The notes under the pieces: model-generated
Seen by the model: only the letters and a program-made list of their open reading frames with translations
Database searches by the model: none
Told to the model about the DNA's origin: nothing
Assembly (NCBI GenBank): GCA_029268325.1
Contig: JAJUGC010000026.1
Location: 1-12,162 of the forward strand
Direction: 5' to 3'
Length of the DNA: 12,162 bases
Source: Gammaproteobacteria bacterium
Lineage (GTDB): Bacteria > Pseudomonadota > Gammaproteobacteria > Pseudomonadales > Oleiphilaceae
Part shown: positions 1-6,357 of the stretch, in pieces
Numbering within the stretch: the stretch's first letter is position 1
Layout: every line of letters starts with the position of its first letter
Made by a program: the position numbers and the translations under genes

Positions 1-185
1 ATGTCCTGCACGGGCTTTTGCAGGACACCGACAACCAGTTCCAGCGCCCCCATAAACTGGGCCAGGCCCATTTGCCCGGCTGGATGATGAGCTTTTTTAT
101 GACAGCCCTGATTGCAGGAGAAGTGGGCGGCGCCTTGGTGCTCGGGGCCGGCGCCATGATGAACATCTGGAGTGTGGCCGGCTGA
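1..185 (+). CDS. C-terminal end of an unrecognised membrane protein (partial)
   Basis: The third forward frame is open from the left edge to a TGA at 183-185 and gives about 60 residues. The first part is polar (QDTDNQFQRPHKLGQ). It is followed by a hydrophobic stretch running from PGWMMSFFMTALIAG through GGALVLGAGAMM, with a short tail NIWSVAG. The glycine- and alanine-rich hydrophobic block looks like one or two membrane helices, so this is probably the end of an inner-membrane protein whose start lies outside the window. The other two forward frames carry stops within this stretch. I do not recognise the family and propose no function. No terminator is apparent after the stop codon. Confidence 0.5.
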   Translation, partial: VLHGLLQDTDNQFQRPHKLGQAHLPGWMMSFFMTALIAGEVGGALVLGAGAMMNIWSVAG

Positions 186-233
186 GCTTTTGCTGGCACC
201 TAAAAGGACAACCCCATTAAGGAAAATGAACTC

Positions 234-350
234 ATGCTAAGAGAAGGACAGGGAGAACCAGTCGTCCTGCTGCACGGCGTGACCTGTAGCGAGAGCGTCT
301 GGCGGAAAACAGCCCATGAATGGATCGGACGTTGTCAGGAGCAGAAATGA
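234..350 (+). pseudogene. Remnant of an alpha/beta-hydrolase N-terminus (38 codons)
   Basis: An ATG at 234, preceded by an AAGGA at 219-223, opens a 38-codon frame that ends with TGA at 348-350. Residues 7-25 (GEPVVLLHGVTCSESVWRK) read like the first strand and oxyanion-hole HG motif of alpha/beta-hydrolase-fold enzymes. Those enzymes usually run to 250-300 residues and carry a catalytic Ser-Asp-His triad, none of which can fit here. After residue 25 the resemblance stops (TAHEWIGRCQEQK) and the frame runs into the start of the next gene, with which its stop overlaps. The simplest reading is the 5' end of a hydrolase gene whose remainder was lost by deletion or recombination. A translated leader peptide with chance similarity is the alternative. 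The product cannot be an active hydrolase. Confidence 0.5.
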
Positions 351-766
351 GACCTTTATACGTTTGCGGGCTTGCAGCCACCCTGCTTCTCTCCAGCTGC
401 ACCAGTGCCCATCCGGACCTTGCCCAGGCCAGGCAATCCCTGAAAGACTACGGGCTGGCCCGCTGCATTCTTGCCGCCATGCCACAAGCCTCGGATATGC
501 ACTCTGATTTCTCGGCTGCCAGCCATGCACTGCATTTTATGGGGCGAGGCTTTCATCAAATCAAACAAGACGAGGACACCCTGGAGGTCACCCATGACCC
601 GTACCAGCTCATCGATACTTTCGTGCGCCAGGCTTATCCCGAGTCTCTTACCCATACCAAAGCAAAGGGTGAGAATGTGTTCCTCAGCTGCCTCGCCGTG
701 TACCACCTTGAGGAATACGACCGGCTTGTTCGAGCCCAGGATGACCATATCGACCTCACCAGGTAA
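347..766 (+). CDS. Tai4-like (type VI secretion immunity family) lipoprotein
   Basis: The start chosen is the ATG at 347, because AGGAG at 337-341 sits just upstream and the product then begins with a lipoprotein signal. This consists of MRPLYVCGLAATLL followed by the lipobox LSSC, with the lipidated Cys at residue 18. The 139-residue product would therefore be attached to a membrane on the periplasmic side. The mature part resembles Tai4 proteins: LKDYGLARCI (32-41), an alanine/histidine helix with a glycine (SAASHALHFMGRG, 57-69), the segment LIDTFVRQAYPESL (88-101), and LSCLAVYHLEEYD (113-125). Cys40 and Cys115 sit where this family has its two conserved cysteines, by recall rather than alignment. 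Tai4 proteins protect the cell against the Tae4 peptidoglycan amidase. No effector lies beside it, so it would be an orphan immunity gene or a relative with another role. An upstream in-frame ATG at 320 lacks a comparable ribosome site and would bury the signal peptide. Confidence 0.55.
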   Translation: MRPLYVCGLAATLLLSSCTSAHPDLAQARQSLKDYGLARCILAAMPQASDMHSDFSAASHALHFMGRGFHQIKQDEDTLEVTHDPYQLIDTFVRQAYPESLTHTKAKGENVFLSCLAVYHLEEYDRLVRAQDDHIDLTR

Positions 767-845
767 GCCCCGATGATCCGCGACCTTCTATCTGGCGAAG
801 GGGCAGGCGCAACCTGACCAGCCTATGGGCTCTCAGCAAAATTAA

Positions 846-1631
846 TCAGAAAAACAACCAACGGATTAACTGCCCCAGGGCCAACACCGTCAGCAGCCAC
901 CGGAACAGCACCTTGAATCTCTGCTCCGGAATCCTGCCCAGCAGCTTCAAACCCACTTTGGTGCCCATAAAACCAGCAGCAATCATTGCAATCAGCAAGG
1001 GAATCCAGGGGGTATAGACAAAGCCCGCCAGCCCGAAGATCAGGATTTTGAGGCCGTGCTGCAAGCTCATGCAGGCAGCGAAGTTGGCAGTGTAGGTCCA
1101 GCGGTCGATGCCGGAGCGGCCCAACCAGGCGGAAACCAGGGGGCCGGTGGCACCCACCAATGCTGTGATCAGGGTGGTGAACAGACCGCCCAGCACCAGC
1201 CCGGGTGAGGTGCGGCCAAACCGGAATTCAGGCATGGGCCCCCAGCACAGCCAGAGAATGAAGACAGACACCAGCAGCGGAATCCACTGAGCATTGATCA
1301 CCCGGTCCAGTAGGTAAACGGCAGCCAATGCCGCCAGGATCGCACCGATGGCGAAGAAGCCCACAATACGGGGCTGGATATGGTGTCGGGTCAGGATGGC
1401 GCGATTGACGTTGGAGCCCATCTGCACGATGCCATGGAGGGGAATCAGCGCCAGGGGCGGCACCAGGGTGGTCATGACCATCAGCAGAAAAGCGCCACCT
1501 CCGACACCTACCGCTGCGGTCATCAGGGAGCCAAGGAAACTGCAGGCCAGCAGCAGTGCGATTGTCCAGCCCGGTAAAAGGGAAAAGCTTTCCGCGACCA
1601 ACACCTTGATTGCTTCAAAATCTGCGGGCAT
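846..1631 (-). CDS. TauE/SafE family sulfite/anion exporter-type permease
   Basis: This encodes an integral inner-membrane protein of 261 residues from the ATG at 1631, with about eight hydrophobic segments, the usual size for TauE/SafE (DUF81) permeases. The family's internal duplication is visible. The first half has a glycine-rich turn VGVGGGAFLL (41-50) followed by HGIVQMGSNVNRA (66-78). The second half has LVGATGPLVSAWLG (158-171) followed by TANFAACMSLQHGLKI (181-196). Members export or import sulfite, sulfoacetate or similar small organosulfur anions, but substrate cannot be predicted here because no sulfur-metabolism gene is nearby. A TTG at 1664 would add 11 residues and has a GGTGA upstream, so the start is uncertain. 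It is transcribed divergently from the helicase gene and converges with the Tai4-like gene. No terminator is evident between 767 and 845. Confidence 0.85.
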   Translation of the reverse strand: MPADFEAIKVLVAESFSLLPGWTIALLLACSFLGSLMTAAVGVGGGAFLLMVMTTLVPPLALIPLHGIVQMGSNVNRAILTRHHIQPRIVGFFAIGAILAALAAVYLLDRVINAQWIPLLVSVFILWLCWGPMPEFRFGRTSPGLVLGGLFTTLITALVGATGPLVSAWLGRSGIDRWTYTANFAACMSLQHGLKILIFGLAGFVYTPWIPLLIAMIAAGFMGTKVGLKLLGRIPEQRFKVLFRWLLTVLALGQLIRWLFF

Positions 1632-1743
1632 GAAGATCCGGCTCTCCGAGTAACATGGCTTCAAACGTCACCATTAACCAGACGTCATCAAATAAACCTG
1701 CATCTTACGGGCAAAACTGATAGAGTGTCCTCCTGCGGCATTT

Positions 1744-1773
1744 TTGACCAGTCCTCTTGCCGCTGCCTATTCT
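1744..1773 (+). promoter_or_regulatory. Candidate sigma-70 promoter for the RNA helicase gene
   Basis: TTGACC at 1744-1749 matches five of six bases of the -35 consensus. It is followed, after 18 bases, by TATTCT at 1768-1773, which matches four of six bases of the -10 consensus. A start around 1780 would leave an untranslated leader of roughly 70 bases before the ATG at 1848, which is common for cold- or stress-responsive RNA helicase genes. The call rests on motif matching by eye, and the -10 is mediocre. Confidence 0.35.
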
Positions 1774-1847
1774 GGCTTTTCCACTCCCATCTGGCTATGA
1801 CTGGCGCCCCTTGGCGACAGGCCGATACTGAAATCTTTCGGAGTTCT

Positions 1848-3191
1848 ATGTCTTTTTCTGCCCTCGGTTTATCCGATGCAATTGTGCGTGCCGTTTCCGA
1901 ACTCGGCTACACCCAACCCACCCCGATTCAGCAGCAGGCGATTCCTGCGGTGCTGACCGGTGGCGATCTTCTCGCCGGTGCCCAGACAGGCACTGGCAAA
2001 ACGGCAGGTTTCACGCTGCCGATCCTGCAACAATTGTCCAGCCGCCCATCCAAAGGCAGCCGGATCCAAGTCCGGACTCTGATCCTGACCCCGACCCGGG
2101 AGCTGGCCGCCCAGGTTGAAGACAACGTGCGGGCCTACGGCAAATACCTGAAGCTGAAGTCCATGACCATTTTCGGTGGTGTGGGCATCAACCCCCAGAT
2201 CAAAGGCCTTCGAAACGGCGTGGATATTCTGGTAGCCACACCGGGCCGTCTGCTGGATCACGTCAAACTGGGCACGGTGGACCTGTCGCGGGTCGAGATT
2301 CTGGTGCTGGACGAAGCGGACCGCATGCTGGACATGGGCTTTATCCGAGATATCCGCAAGATTCTGGACCTGCTACCCAAGCAACGGCAAAACCTGTTGT
2401 TCTCGGCCACCTTCTCGGACGAGATCAAGGCGCTGGCTGACTCCCTGCTGAACCGCCCCACCATGATCGAGGTTGCCCGGCGCAACACCACGGCGGAAAC
2501 TATCAGCCAGAAGGTGTACCCGGTAGACCGTGAGAAAAAGCGCCACCTGCTGGCCCATCTCATCAAAGAACATGGCTGGCACCAGGTTCTGGTATTCACC
2601 CGGACCAAGCATGCCGCCAACCGTTTGGCCGAGCAATTGAGTCGGGAAGATATCCCCGCCATGCCAATTCACGGCGGTAAAAGCCAGGGCGCCCGTACCC
2701 AGGCACTGAGCCAGTTCAAGAGCGGCAAGCTACAGGTATTGGTGGCCACCGATATCGCCGCCCGCGGTATTGATATCGACGAACTGCCTCACGTAGTGAA
2801 CTATGAACTACCTAACGTGGCGGAAGACTACGTGCACCGGATTGGCCGTACTGGCCGTGCTGGCGCGGAAGGTCAGGCAGCCTCCCTGGTGTGCATCGAC
2901 GAACACAAACTGCTGGCGGATATCGAACGCCTGATCAAACGCCAGATTCCCAAGGAAGTGGTGGCGGGCTTCGAGCCGGACCCCAATGCCAAGCGGGAGC
3001 CGATCCAGAACGGTCGTAACGGTCGCCAGCAACGCTCGGGCAACAGTGCGGGGCGCAACAACGGCCAAAACCGCAATGCCGGTCGTAGTACGGGCTCTGG
3101 CCGTTCTCAGGCTGCAGCCGGCGCCCATCGACAAAGCCGGAGCGGCACTGGCAACCGCAGCAATTCGCAGCGGGCGCGCGCCACCAGCTAA
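1848..3191 (+). CDS. rhlE: RhlE-type DEAD-box ATP-dependent RNA helicase
   Basis: This cytoplasmic helicase of 447 residues unwinds or remodels RNA duplexes using ATP, typically in ribosome assembly, RNA decay and cold adaptation. All core motifs are intact: Q motif region (YTQPTPIQQQAIP, 21-33), Walker A (AQTGTGKT, 45-52), PTREL (82-86), TPGR (131-134), DEAD (155-158), SAT (186-188), the VFTRTKH segment (249-255), TDIAARG (301-307) and HRIGRTGR (330-337). After the core, VVAGFEPDP (371-379) is typical of RhlE. A basic, low-complexity tail rich in Arg, Gly, Asn, Gln and Ser (about 380-447) probably binds RNA without specificity. The ATG at 1848 is chosen because GGAG lies five to six bases upstream and family homology begins there. 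A GTG at 1725 would add 41 unrelated residues. The gene stands alone and ends at a strong terminator. Confidence 0.95.
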   Translation: MSFSALGLSDAIVRAVSELGYTQPTPIQQQAIPAVLTGGDLLAGAQTGTGKTAGFTLPILQQLSSRPSKGSRIQVRTLILTPTRELAAQVEDNVRAYGKYLKLKSMTIFGGVGINPQIKGLRNGVDILVATPGRLLDHVKLGTVDLSRVEILVLDEADRMLDMGFIRDIRKILDLLPKQRQNLLFSATFSDEIKALADSLLNRPTMIEVARRNTTAETISQKVYPVDREKKRHLLAHLIKEHGWHQVLVFTRTKHAANRLAEQLSREDIPAMPIHGGKSQGARTQALSQFKSGKLQVLVATDIAARGIDIDELPHVVNYELPNVAEDYVHRIGRTGRAGAEGQAASLVCIDEHKLLADIERLIKRQIPKEVVAGFEPDPNAKREPIQNGRNGRQQRSGNSAGRNNGQNRNAGRSTGSGRSQAAAGAHRQSRSGTGNRSNSQRARATS

Positions 3192-3212
3192 TAAAGCTCC
3201 AGCCTTGCCTAC

Positions 3213-3246
3213 AATCCCGCCCTGCCTCGGCAGCGCGGGATTTTTT
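3213..3246 (+). terminator. Intrinsic terminator after the helicase gene
   Basis: AATCCCGC (3213-3220) pairs perfectly with GCGGGATT (3235-3242). Inside the loop, CTGC and GCAG can extend the pairing around a tetraloop. A run of six T (3241-3246) follows directly. It starts about 20 bases after the helicase stop codon and should separate that gene from narK. Confidence 0.9.
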
Positions 3247-3350
3247 ATACCTGCCTTCCCGTCAGCAACTGCCTGACCTTTTCACCACCATGATTCCCAC
3301 CTTCTTCTCTCGGAGCGGTCCCACCCAGTACTCTTGCCGGGAGCCGGCTT

Positions 3351-3370
3351 AGTTCAATAGATGTTGAACT
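3351..3370. promoter_or_regulatory. Perfect 7-bp inverted repeat upstream of narK (candidate operator)
   Basis: AGTTCAA (3351-3357), six bases, then TTGAACT (3364-3370) form an exact palindrome 75 bp before the narK start codon. Symmetry and position suggest a binding site for a dimeric regulator. The arms read TCAA outward to TTGA, the reverse of the FNR/ANR/DNR arrangement (TTGAT-N4-ATCAA), so it is not a normal anaerobic FNR-family box. I found no convincing FNR box or NarL heptamer cluster, and no clear -35/-10 pair, between 3192 and 3444. The remainder of this 253-bp intergenic stretch shows nothing else I can name. Confidence 0.35.
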
Positions 3371-3429
3371 GTACGATTGGGAAAACCGGCACGGGGATAG
3401 TTCAGGCTGTTCCCCATGGGCCCATCACT

Positions 3430-3434
3430 GGAGG
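3430..3434 (+). promoter_or_regulatory. Ribosome binding site deciding the GTG start of narK
   Basis: GGAGG lies ten bases before the GTG at 3445. The ATG that directly abuts it (3435) is in another frame and has no spacing, so it cannot be the start used. No other plausible start with a ribosome site precedes the first membrane helix. Confidence 0.6.
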
Positions 3435-3444
3435 ATGACTCAAC

Positions 3445-4785
3445 GTGGCCACCGCTCCCCCTCAGAACGGCGCAACCGCGCAACCAGAAGCCTCTCGCAT
3501 GTTGTTTATGTCCACCTTCCTGTGGGCCATTGCCTTTGCCGCCTGGATTTTGTTCTCCATCATCGGTGTCAGAATTCAGGAAGAGTTGGGGCTCTCCGAA
3601 GCCCAGTTCGGGCTGCTGATTTCCATGCCGGTGCTGACCGGCTCCATTACCCGGCTGCTGTTGGGCATTGCCAGCGAACGGTTCGGCGGGCGCCTGATCA
3701 GTGCCCTGGCCATGCTGATCAGCGCCCTGTCCACCTGGCTTTTGACCACCATGCAAAGCTATATCGGTATTTTGATTGCGGCGCTGGGGCTGGGCGTGTC
3801 CGGAGCGGTATTTTCCACCGGCATTGCCTTTATCTCCCGCTGGTATCCGGTGAGCCAGCACGGTACCGTGTTCGGCCTGTTTGGCGTCGGACAGATCGGC
3901 GCGGCCATCACCAACTTTGGCGCCCCGCTGATTATGGCGGCTATGGGCTGGCAAGGAACCGCCCGGGTTTATGCCATTGTGCTCGTGGTGGTCACCATTA
4001 TCTTCTGGGTGATGACCAAGGATGACCCGGCCACGGTTGCACGCCGTAAAAGCGGCGCCAAAGGCTCCAGCCTAGCTGATCAGCTGAAACCGTTACGTTA
4101 TATCCGGGTGTGGCGCTTTGCCTTGTACTATTTCTTTTGCTTCGGCGCCTTTGTCGCCCTGGCCTCCTGGTTGCCCCGTTACTACACCGGAAAGTATGAG
4201 CTGGATATCGGCCAGGCCGGGATGCTGACCGCACTGTTCTCCCTATCGGCCGCAGTCTTTCGCGCTTTTGGTGGCTGGCTCTCCGACCGCTGGGGGCCGC
4301 GCAACGTTATGTACCTTTCGTTTTCGGCCTCCCTGTTGTGCCTGTTATTCCTGTCCTACCCCCCGACTCGATTCGTTGTGGAGGGCATGCAGGGCCCGAT
4401 TGAATTCACCATTGCCATTCCCTTGGCACTGTTCACCACCATCACCTTTGTCCTGGTTTTTTTCATGTCTCTGGGCATGGCGGCCGTGTACAAGCACATT
4501 CCCCACTACTTTCCAGACAACGTGGGTTCCGTAGGCGGCATGATCGGGATGATTGGCGGGTTGGGCGGTTTCTTCCTGCCCATTCTGTTCGGCATGCTCA
4601 ACGACTGGACCGGCATCTGGACCACGGCGTTTATGGCCCTGTTTGGGCTGGTGACCGTCAATCTCATCTGGATGCACATCGCAGTGCTGCGCATGGAGCA
4701 TCGCCTGAGTCCAGAGTTGGCAGAGCATAAGTACCTGCCGGAGGCCATTAGTCGAGCGCGCAAACAGCCTGGCTCTACCTCTTAG
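3445..4785 (+). CDS. narK: Nitrate/nitrite transporter of the major facilitator superfamily
   Basis: This inner-membrane protein of 446 residues has about twelve hydrophobic helices, close to the usual 430-470 for NarK. It brings nitrate to the cytoplasmic active site of the reductase and may exchange it for nitrite. The nitrate-signature GMIGMIGGLGGFFLP (365-379) is clear, and GVSGAVFSTGIAFISRWYP (117-135) is the characteristic first-half segment. Arg70 in helix 2 (TGSITRLLLG) and Arg273 (AVFRAFGGWLS) occupy the places of the two anion-binding arginines of E. coli NarK. The short loops and the segment PVLTGSITRLLLG look more like the type I (proton-nitrate symport) branch than type II antiporters, which is inference. 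Translation starts at GTG. Unlike many denitrifiers, the gene is not joined to narGHJI but converges on the operon, so it must have its own promoter in 3192-3444. Confidence 0.93.
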   Translation: MATAPPQNGATAQPEASRMLFMSTFLWAIAFAAWILFSIIGVRIQEELGLSEAQFGLLISMPVLTGSITRLLLGIASERFGGRLISALAMLISALSTWLLTTMQSYIGILIAALGLGVSGAVFSTGIAFISRWYPVSQHGTVFGLFGVGQIGAAITNFGAPLIMAAMGWQGTARVYAIVLVVVTIIFWVMTKDDPATVARRKSGAKGSSLADQLKPLRYIRVWRFALYYFFCFGAFVALASWLPRYYTGKYELDIGQAGMLTALFSLSAAVFRAFGGWLSDRWGPRNVMYLSFSASLLCLLFLSYPPTRFVVEGMQGPIEFTIAIPLALFTTITFVLVFFMSLGMAAVYKHIPHYFPDNVGSVGGMIGMIGGLGGFFLPILFGMLNDWTGIWTTAFMALFGLVTVNLIWMHIAVLRMEHRLSPELAEHKYLPEAISRARKQPGSTS

Positions 4786-4799
4786 GGCAGAGCCGGGCT
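4766..4799. other. Hairpin between convergent narK and nar-operon ends
   Basis: AGCCTGGCTCT (4766-4776) pairs with AGAGCCGGGCT (4789-4799). This is an 11-bp stem with one T-G wobble on the + strand, and the narK stop codon lies in the 12-base loop. On the - strand the wobble becomes a C-A mismatch. No T run follows in either direction, so it is not a canonical intrinsic terminator. It may still pause polymerase or protect the 3' ends of the two converging transcripts. Confidence 0.35.
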
Positions 4800-4840
4800 A
4801 ACAGAATAGGTTAGGTGATAAAGCGCGGGCAGGAGTGGAG

Positions 4841-5065
4841 CTAAAAGATAAATATCACGAGGGCGATAATAACGCAGGCGATGGTAACAATCGCCCAAAT
4901 CAGTGGCCAGGCAGCGCCTTCATCTTTCTTGACGGAGATGGTTTCCAAAGGGTCGGAGCCATCCTGATCGGGCGTGAAGGTTTTATCGACTTCTTTGGTC
5001 AGCGCAGGGTTCAACGGAGCCTCACTCGCTTCCCTCGGCGGCTTTGTCGAAGGGTTATTCATCAT
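4841..5065 (-). CDS. Small tail-anchored membrane protein of unknown function
   Basis: This gene of 74 codons starts at the first of two adjacent ATG codons (5065), with GAGG about eight bases upstream. Residues 1-52 are polar, rich in Pro, Glu, Lys, Asp and Thr, and probably unstructured. Residues 53-74 (AWPLIWAIVTIACVIIALVI, then FIF) form a single hydrophobic helix that ends at the last residue. There is no N-terminal signal, so the protein should sit in the inner membrane with its polar part in the cytoplasm. It is the last gene of the leftward block, 39 bp after the 97-residue gene, with no terminator seen between them, so co-transcription with narGHJI is likely but not shown. I do not recognise a family. 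A clear ribosome site, coding-like composition and a coherent membrane segment argue that it is real. Confidence 0.6.
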   Translation of the reverse strand: MMNNPSTKPPREASEAPLNPALTKEVDKTFTPDQDGSDPLETISVKKDEGAAWPLIWAIVTIACVIIALVIFIF

Positions 5066-5104
5066 GATTCCATCCTCGGTCCTTAATCCTTTGAAGCATT
5101 GTCT

Positions 5105-5398
5105 TTATGTTACAGCTACCAGCCTGTCCAGATTCCAACGCAACATAAAGGCAAGGCAGTCACTGCCCGGGTCGTCACTTTCGCTCAGGACCCGGGTAAG
5201 CCGGGCCCAGTCGTCTTCTGTGGCGTACTGACTGAAACCGGCCACCGCCATCCGGGCATAGCCTCCCATAGAGACTCCGGCCTCTTGCGCCGCCTGCCCA
5301 ACCCTGCGGGCAAGTTGGGAATCCTCCGCCTGCAGCCAACGTTCAATACCGGAAGCCGAACGCCGGGCCGCGCCCAAAATGTCACCCAGGGTGGCCAT
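5105..5398 (-). CDS. Unrecognised 97-residue soluble protein in the nar operon
   Basis: The start chosen is the ATG at 5398, with GGAG seven bases upstream. This overlaps the end of the isomerase gene by 17 bp and suggests translational coupling. An in-frame upstream start at 5425 would add nine residues but lacks a better site. The product has no signal peptide or membrane helix. It looks helical: GDILGAARRSASGIERWL (5-22), DSQLARRVGQAAQEAG (26-41), then MGGYARMAVAGFSQYATEDDWARL (44-67) and DDPGSDCLAFMLRW (75-88). There is one cysteine, at residue 81. I cannot assign a family or a role. Its place directly after narGHJI and the isomerase suggests an accessory task in nitrate reductase assembly or regulation, which is inference from position alone. 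Confidence 0.7.
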   Translation of the reverse strand: MATLGDILGAARRSASGIERWLQAEDSQLARRVGQAAQEAGVSMGGYARMAVAGFSQYATEDDWARLTRVLSESDDPGSDCLAFMLRWNLDRLVAVT

Positions 5399-6320
5399 GG
5401 GCCATCTCCACAGCAGCAGGATCAAGCAAGATCCCTTCGATCTCGGCAGCCTGGGCCAGCTCCGCTACATAGCGTGTCGCGGCCAAAGTCCAGGCTCGGG
5501 CCTCCAGCATGTCGGCAATCCGCTCACGAACCGCTTCAAAGGGCAGGGTTTGCCCTGGAATCCTGCGCTGCAGGCGAAGCAGGTGCCAGCCGAACCGGGA
5601 GCGCACCGGTGTGCGCGCCGTGGTTCCCTCCGGTAGGGCCTCCAGGGCCTGTTGCACCGAATCCACCAATTCACCGCGCCGGATCTGGCCCAGGGAGCCC
5701 CCCTGCTGGGCCGTGGGGCAACGAGAAAATTCCCGGGCGGCAGCAGCGAATAGTTCCGGGTCATCATCCAGTTCGGCCAGAATGGCACGAGCTTCCGCTT
5801 CCGCCGCCTGCCAGGAGGCTTCATCCTCGCCGTCGGGCTCAATCAGGATATGGGAGGCCTCGAACAGATCGGGGGTACGGAAACGGTGAAGCTGGCCCTC
5901 GTAATAGCGTCGACACTCTTCCGCTGTCACCGGTGTCAGCTCCAGCTGTTGCTCCAGCAACGCCCGCACCAACGCATCCTCGTCGGTTTCCACTCGCCCC
6001 GCCTCATCCTCGTCCGGCGTGACGGAAACTCCCTGTCGCCGGGCTTCCTGAAGGAGCAGCTCACGAAGGGCCAAAGCCCGGGCCGCCGCCTGCCAGGCCG
6101 TCTCGCCGCTAGGTGCCGGATGATGTTGGATTTCCCGGGCAATCTCTTCCGGATCGATTTCCACCCCATTGACCCGCACGACACCAAAGCTGGGCGGAGC
6201 CTGCCTCAACCGCGGGTCTGGCGCCGGGCCACCACAGCCCCCCGTCTGGCAGGCGCTGGGCATTACCGGCTCCGGCCGGACGGGAATTTCCACATATTCG
6301 ATGACGGGAGACTTGCTCAT
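5382..6320 (-). CDS. PpiC/parvulin-type peptidyl-prolyl cis-trans isomerase of the nar operon
   Basis: This 312-residue protein has a parvulin rotamase domain at about residues 152-253. It begins FEASHILI, with His157, passes through GGSLGQIRRGELVD (207-220), and closes with SRFGWHLLRL, with His246, the paired histidines of the parvulin fold. Residues 48-150 are helical and match the helper region of NifM/SurA-like isomerases. There is no signal peptide, so it acts in the cytoplasm, where NarG and NarH mature. P. aeruginosa has a comparable gene directly after narI. An unusual N-terminal stretch contains CQTGGCGG (24-31), a possible metal-binding or redox motif. The ATG at 6320 lies 37 bp after narI. 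Extending the frame upstream to a start at 6398 would overlap narI and adds unlike sequence. It probably helps to fold or assemble the reductase, although its client is unproven. Confidence 0.88.
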   Translation of the reverse strand: MSKSPVIEYVEIPVRPEPVMPSACQTGGCGGPAPDPRLRQAPPSFGVVRVNGVEIDPEEIAREIQHHPAPSGETAWQAAARALALRELLLQEARRQGVSVTPDEDEAGRVETDEDALVRALLEQQLELTPVTAEECRRYYEGQLHRFRTPDLFEASHILIEPDGEDEASWQAAEAEARAILAELDDDPELFAAAAREFSRCPTAQQGGSLGQIRRGELVDSVQQALEALPEGTTARTPVRSRFGWHLLRLQRRIPGQTLPFEAVRERIADMLEARAWTLAATRYVAELAQAAEIEGILLDPAAVEMAHGHPG

Positions 6321-6357
6321 GGATATGGCTTCTCTATCGCTATGGATTGGTGCCCCC

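Noticed and set aside
767..845. GCCCC and GGGGC segments that could form a hairpin after the Tai4-like gene
   Set aside because: The stem is only five pairs around a loop of nearly 30 bases and has no T run, so a terminator cannot be supported.
1725..1847. In-frame GTG extension of the helicase by 41 residues
   Set aside because: The extra sequence is cysteine- and tryptophan-rich and unlike RhlE. The ATG at 1848 has a good ribosome site, and the candidate promoter lies within the extension.
3349..3954. A 201-codon minus-strand frame opposite the start of narK
   Set aside because: It has low-complexity Gly/Gln/His/Asp composition, typical of the complement of a hydrophobic membrane-protein gene.
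3435..4025. An ATG directly after GGAGG opening a 196-codon + frame inside narK
   Set aside because: There is no spacing between the ribosome site and the ATG, and the frame is a shifted reading of the narK coding sequence, which has all its family motifs.
4835..5086. An 83-codon + strand frame opposite the 74-residue gene
   Set aside because: The minus-strand reading has a better start and a coherent membrane helix. The + frame shows no domain, and its start is poor.
5099..6022. A 307-codon + strand frame opposite the isomerase and the 97-residue gene
   Set aside because: It is very rich in Pro, Arg, Gly and Ser with no domain. The minus-strand frames carry a clear parvulin domain and proper starts.
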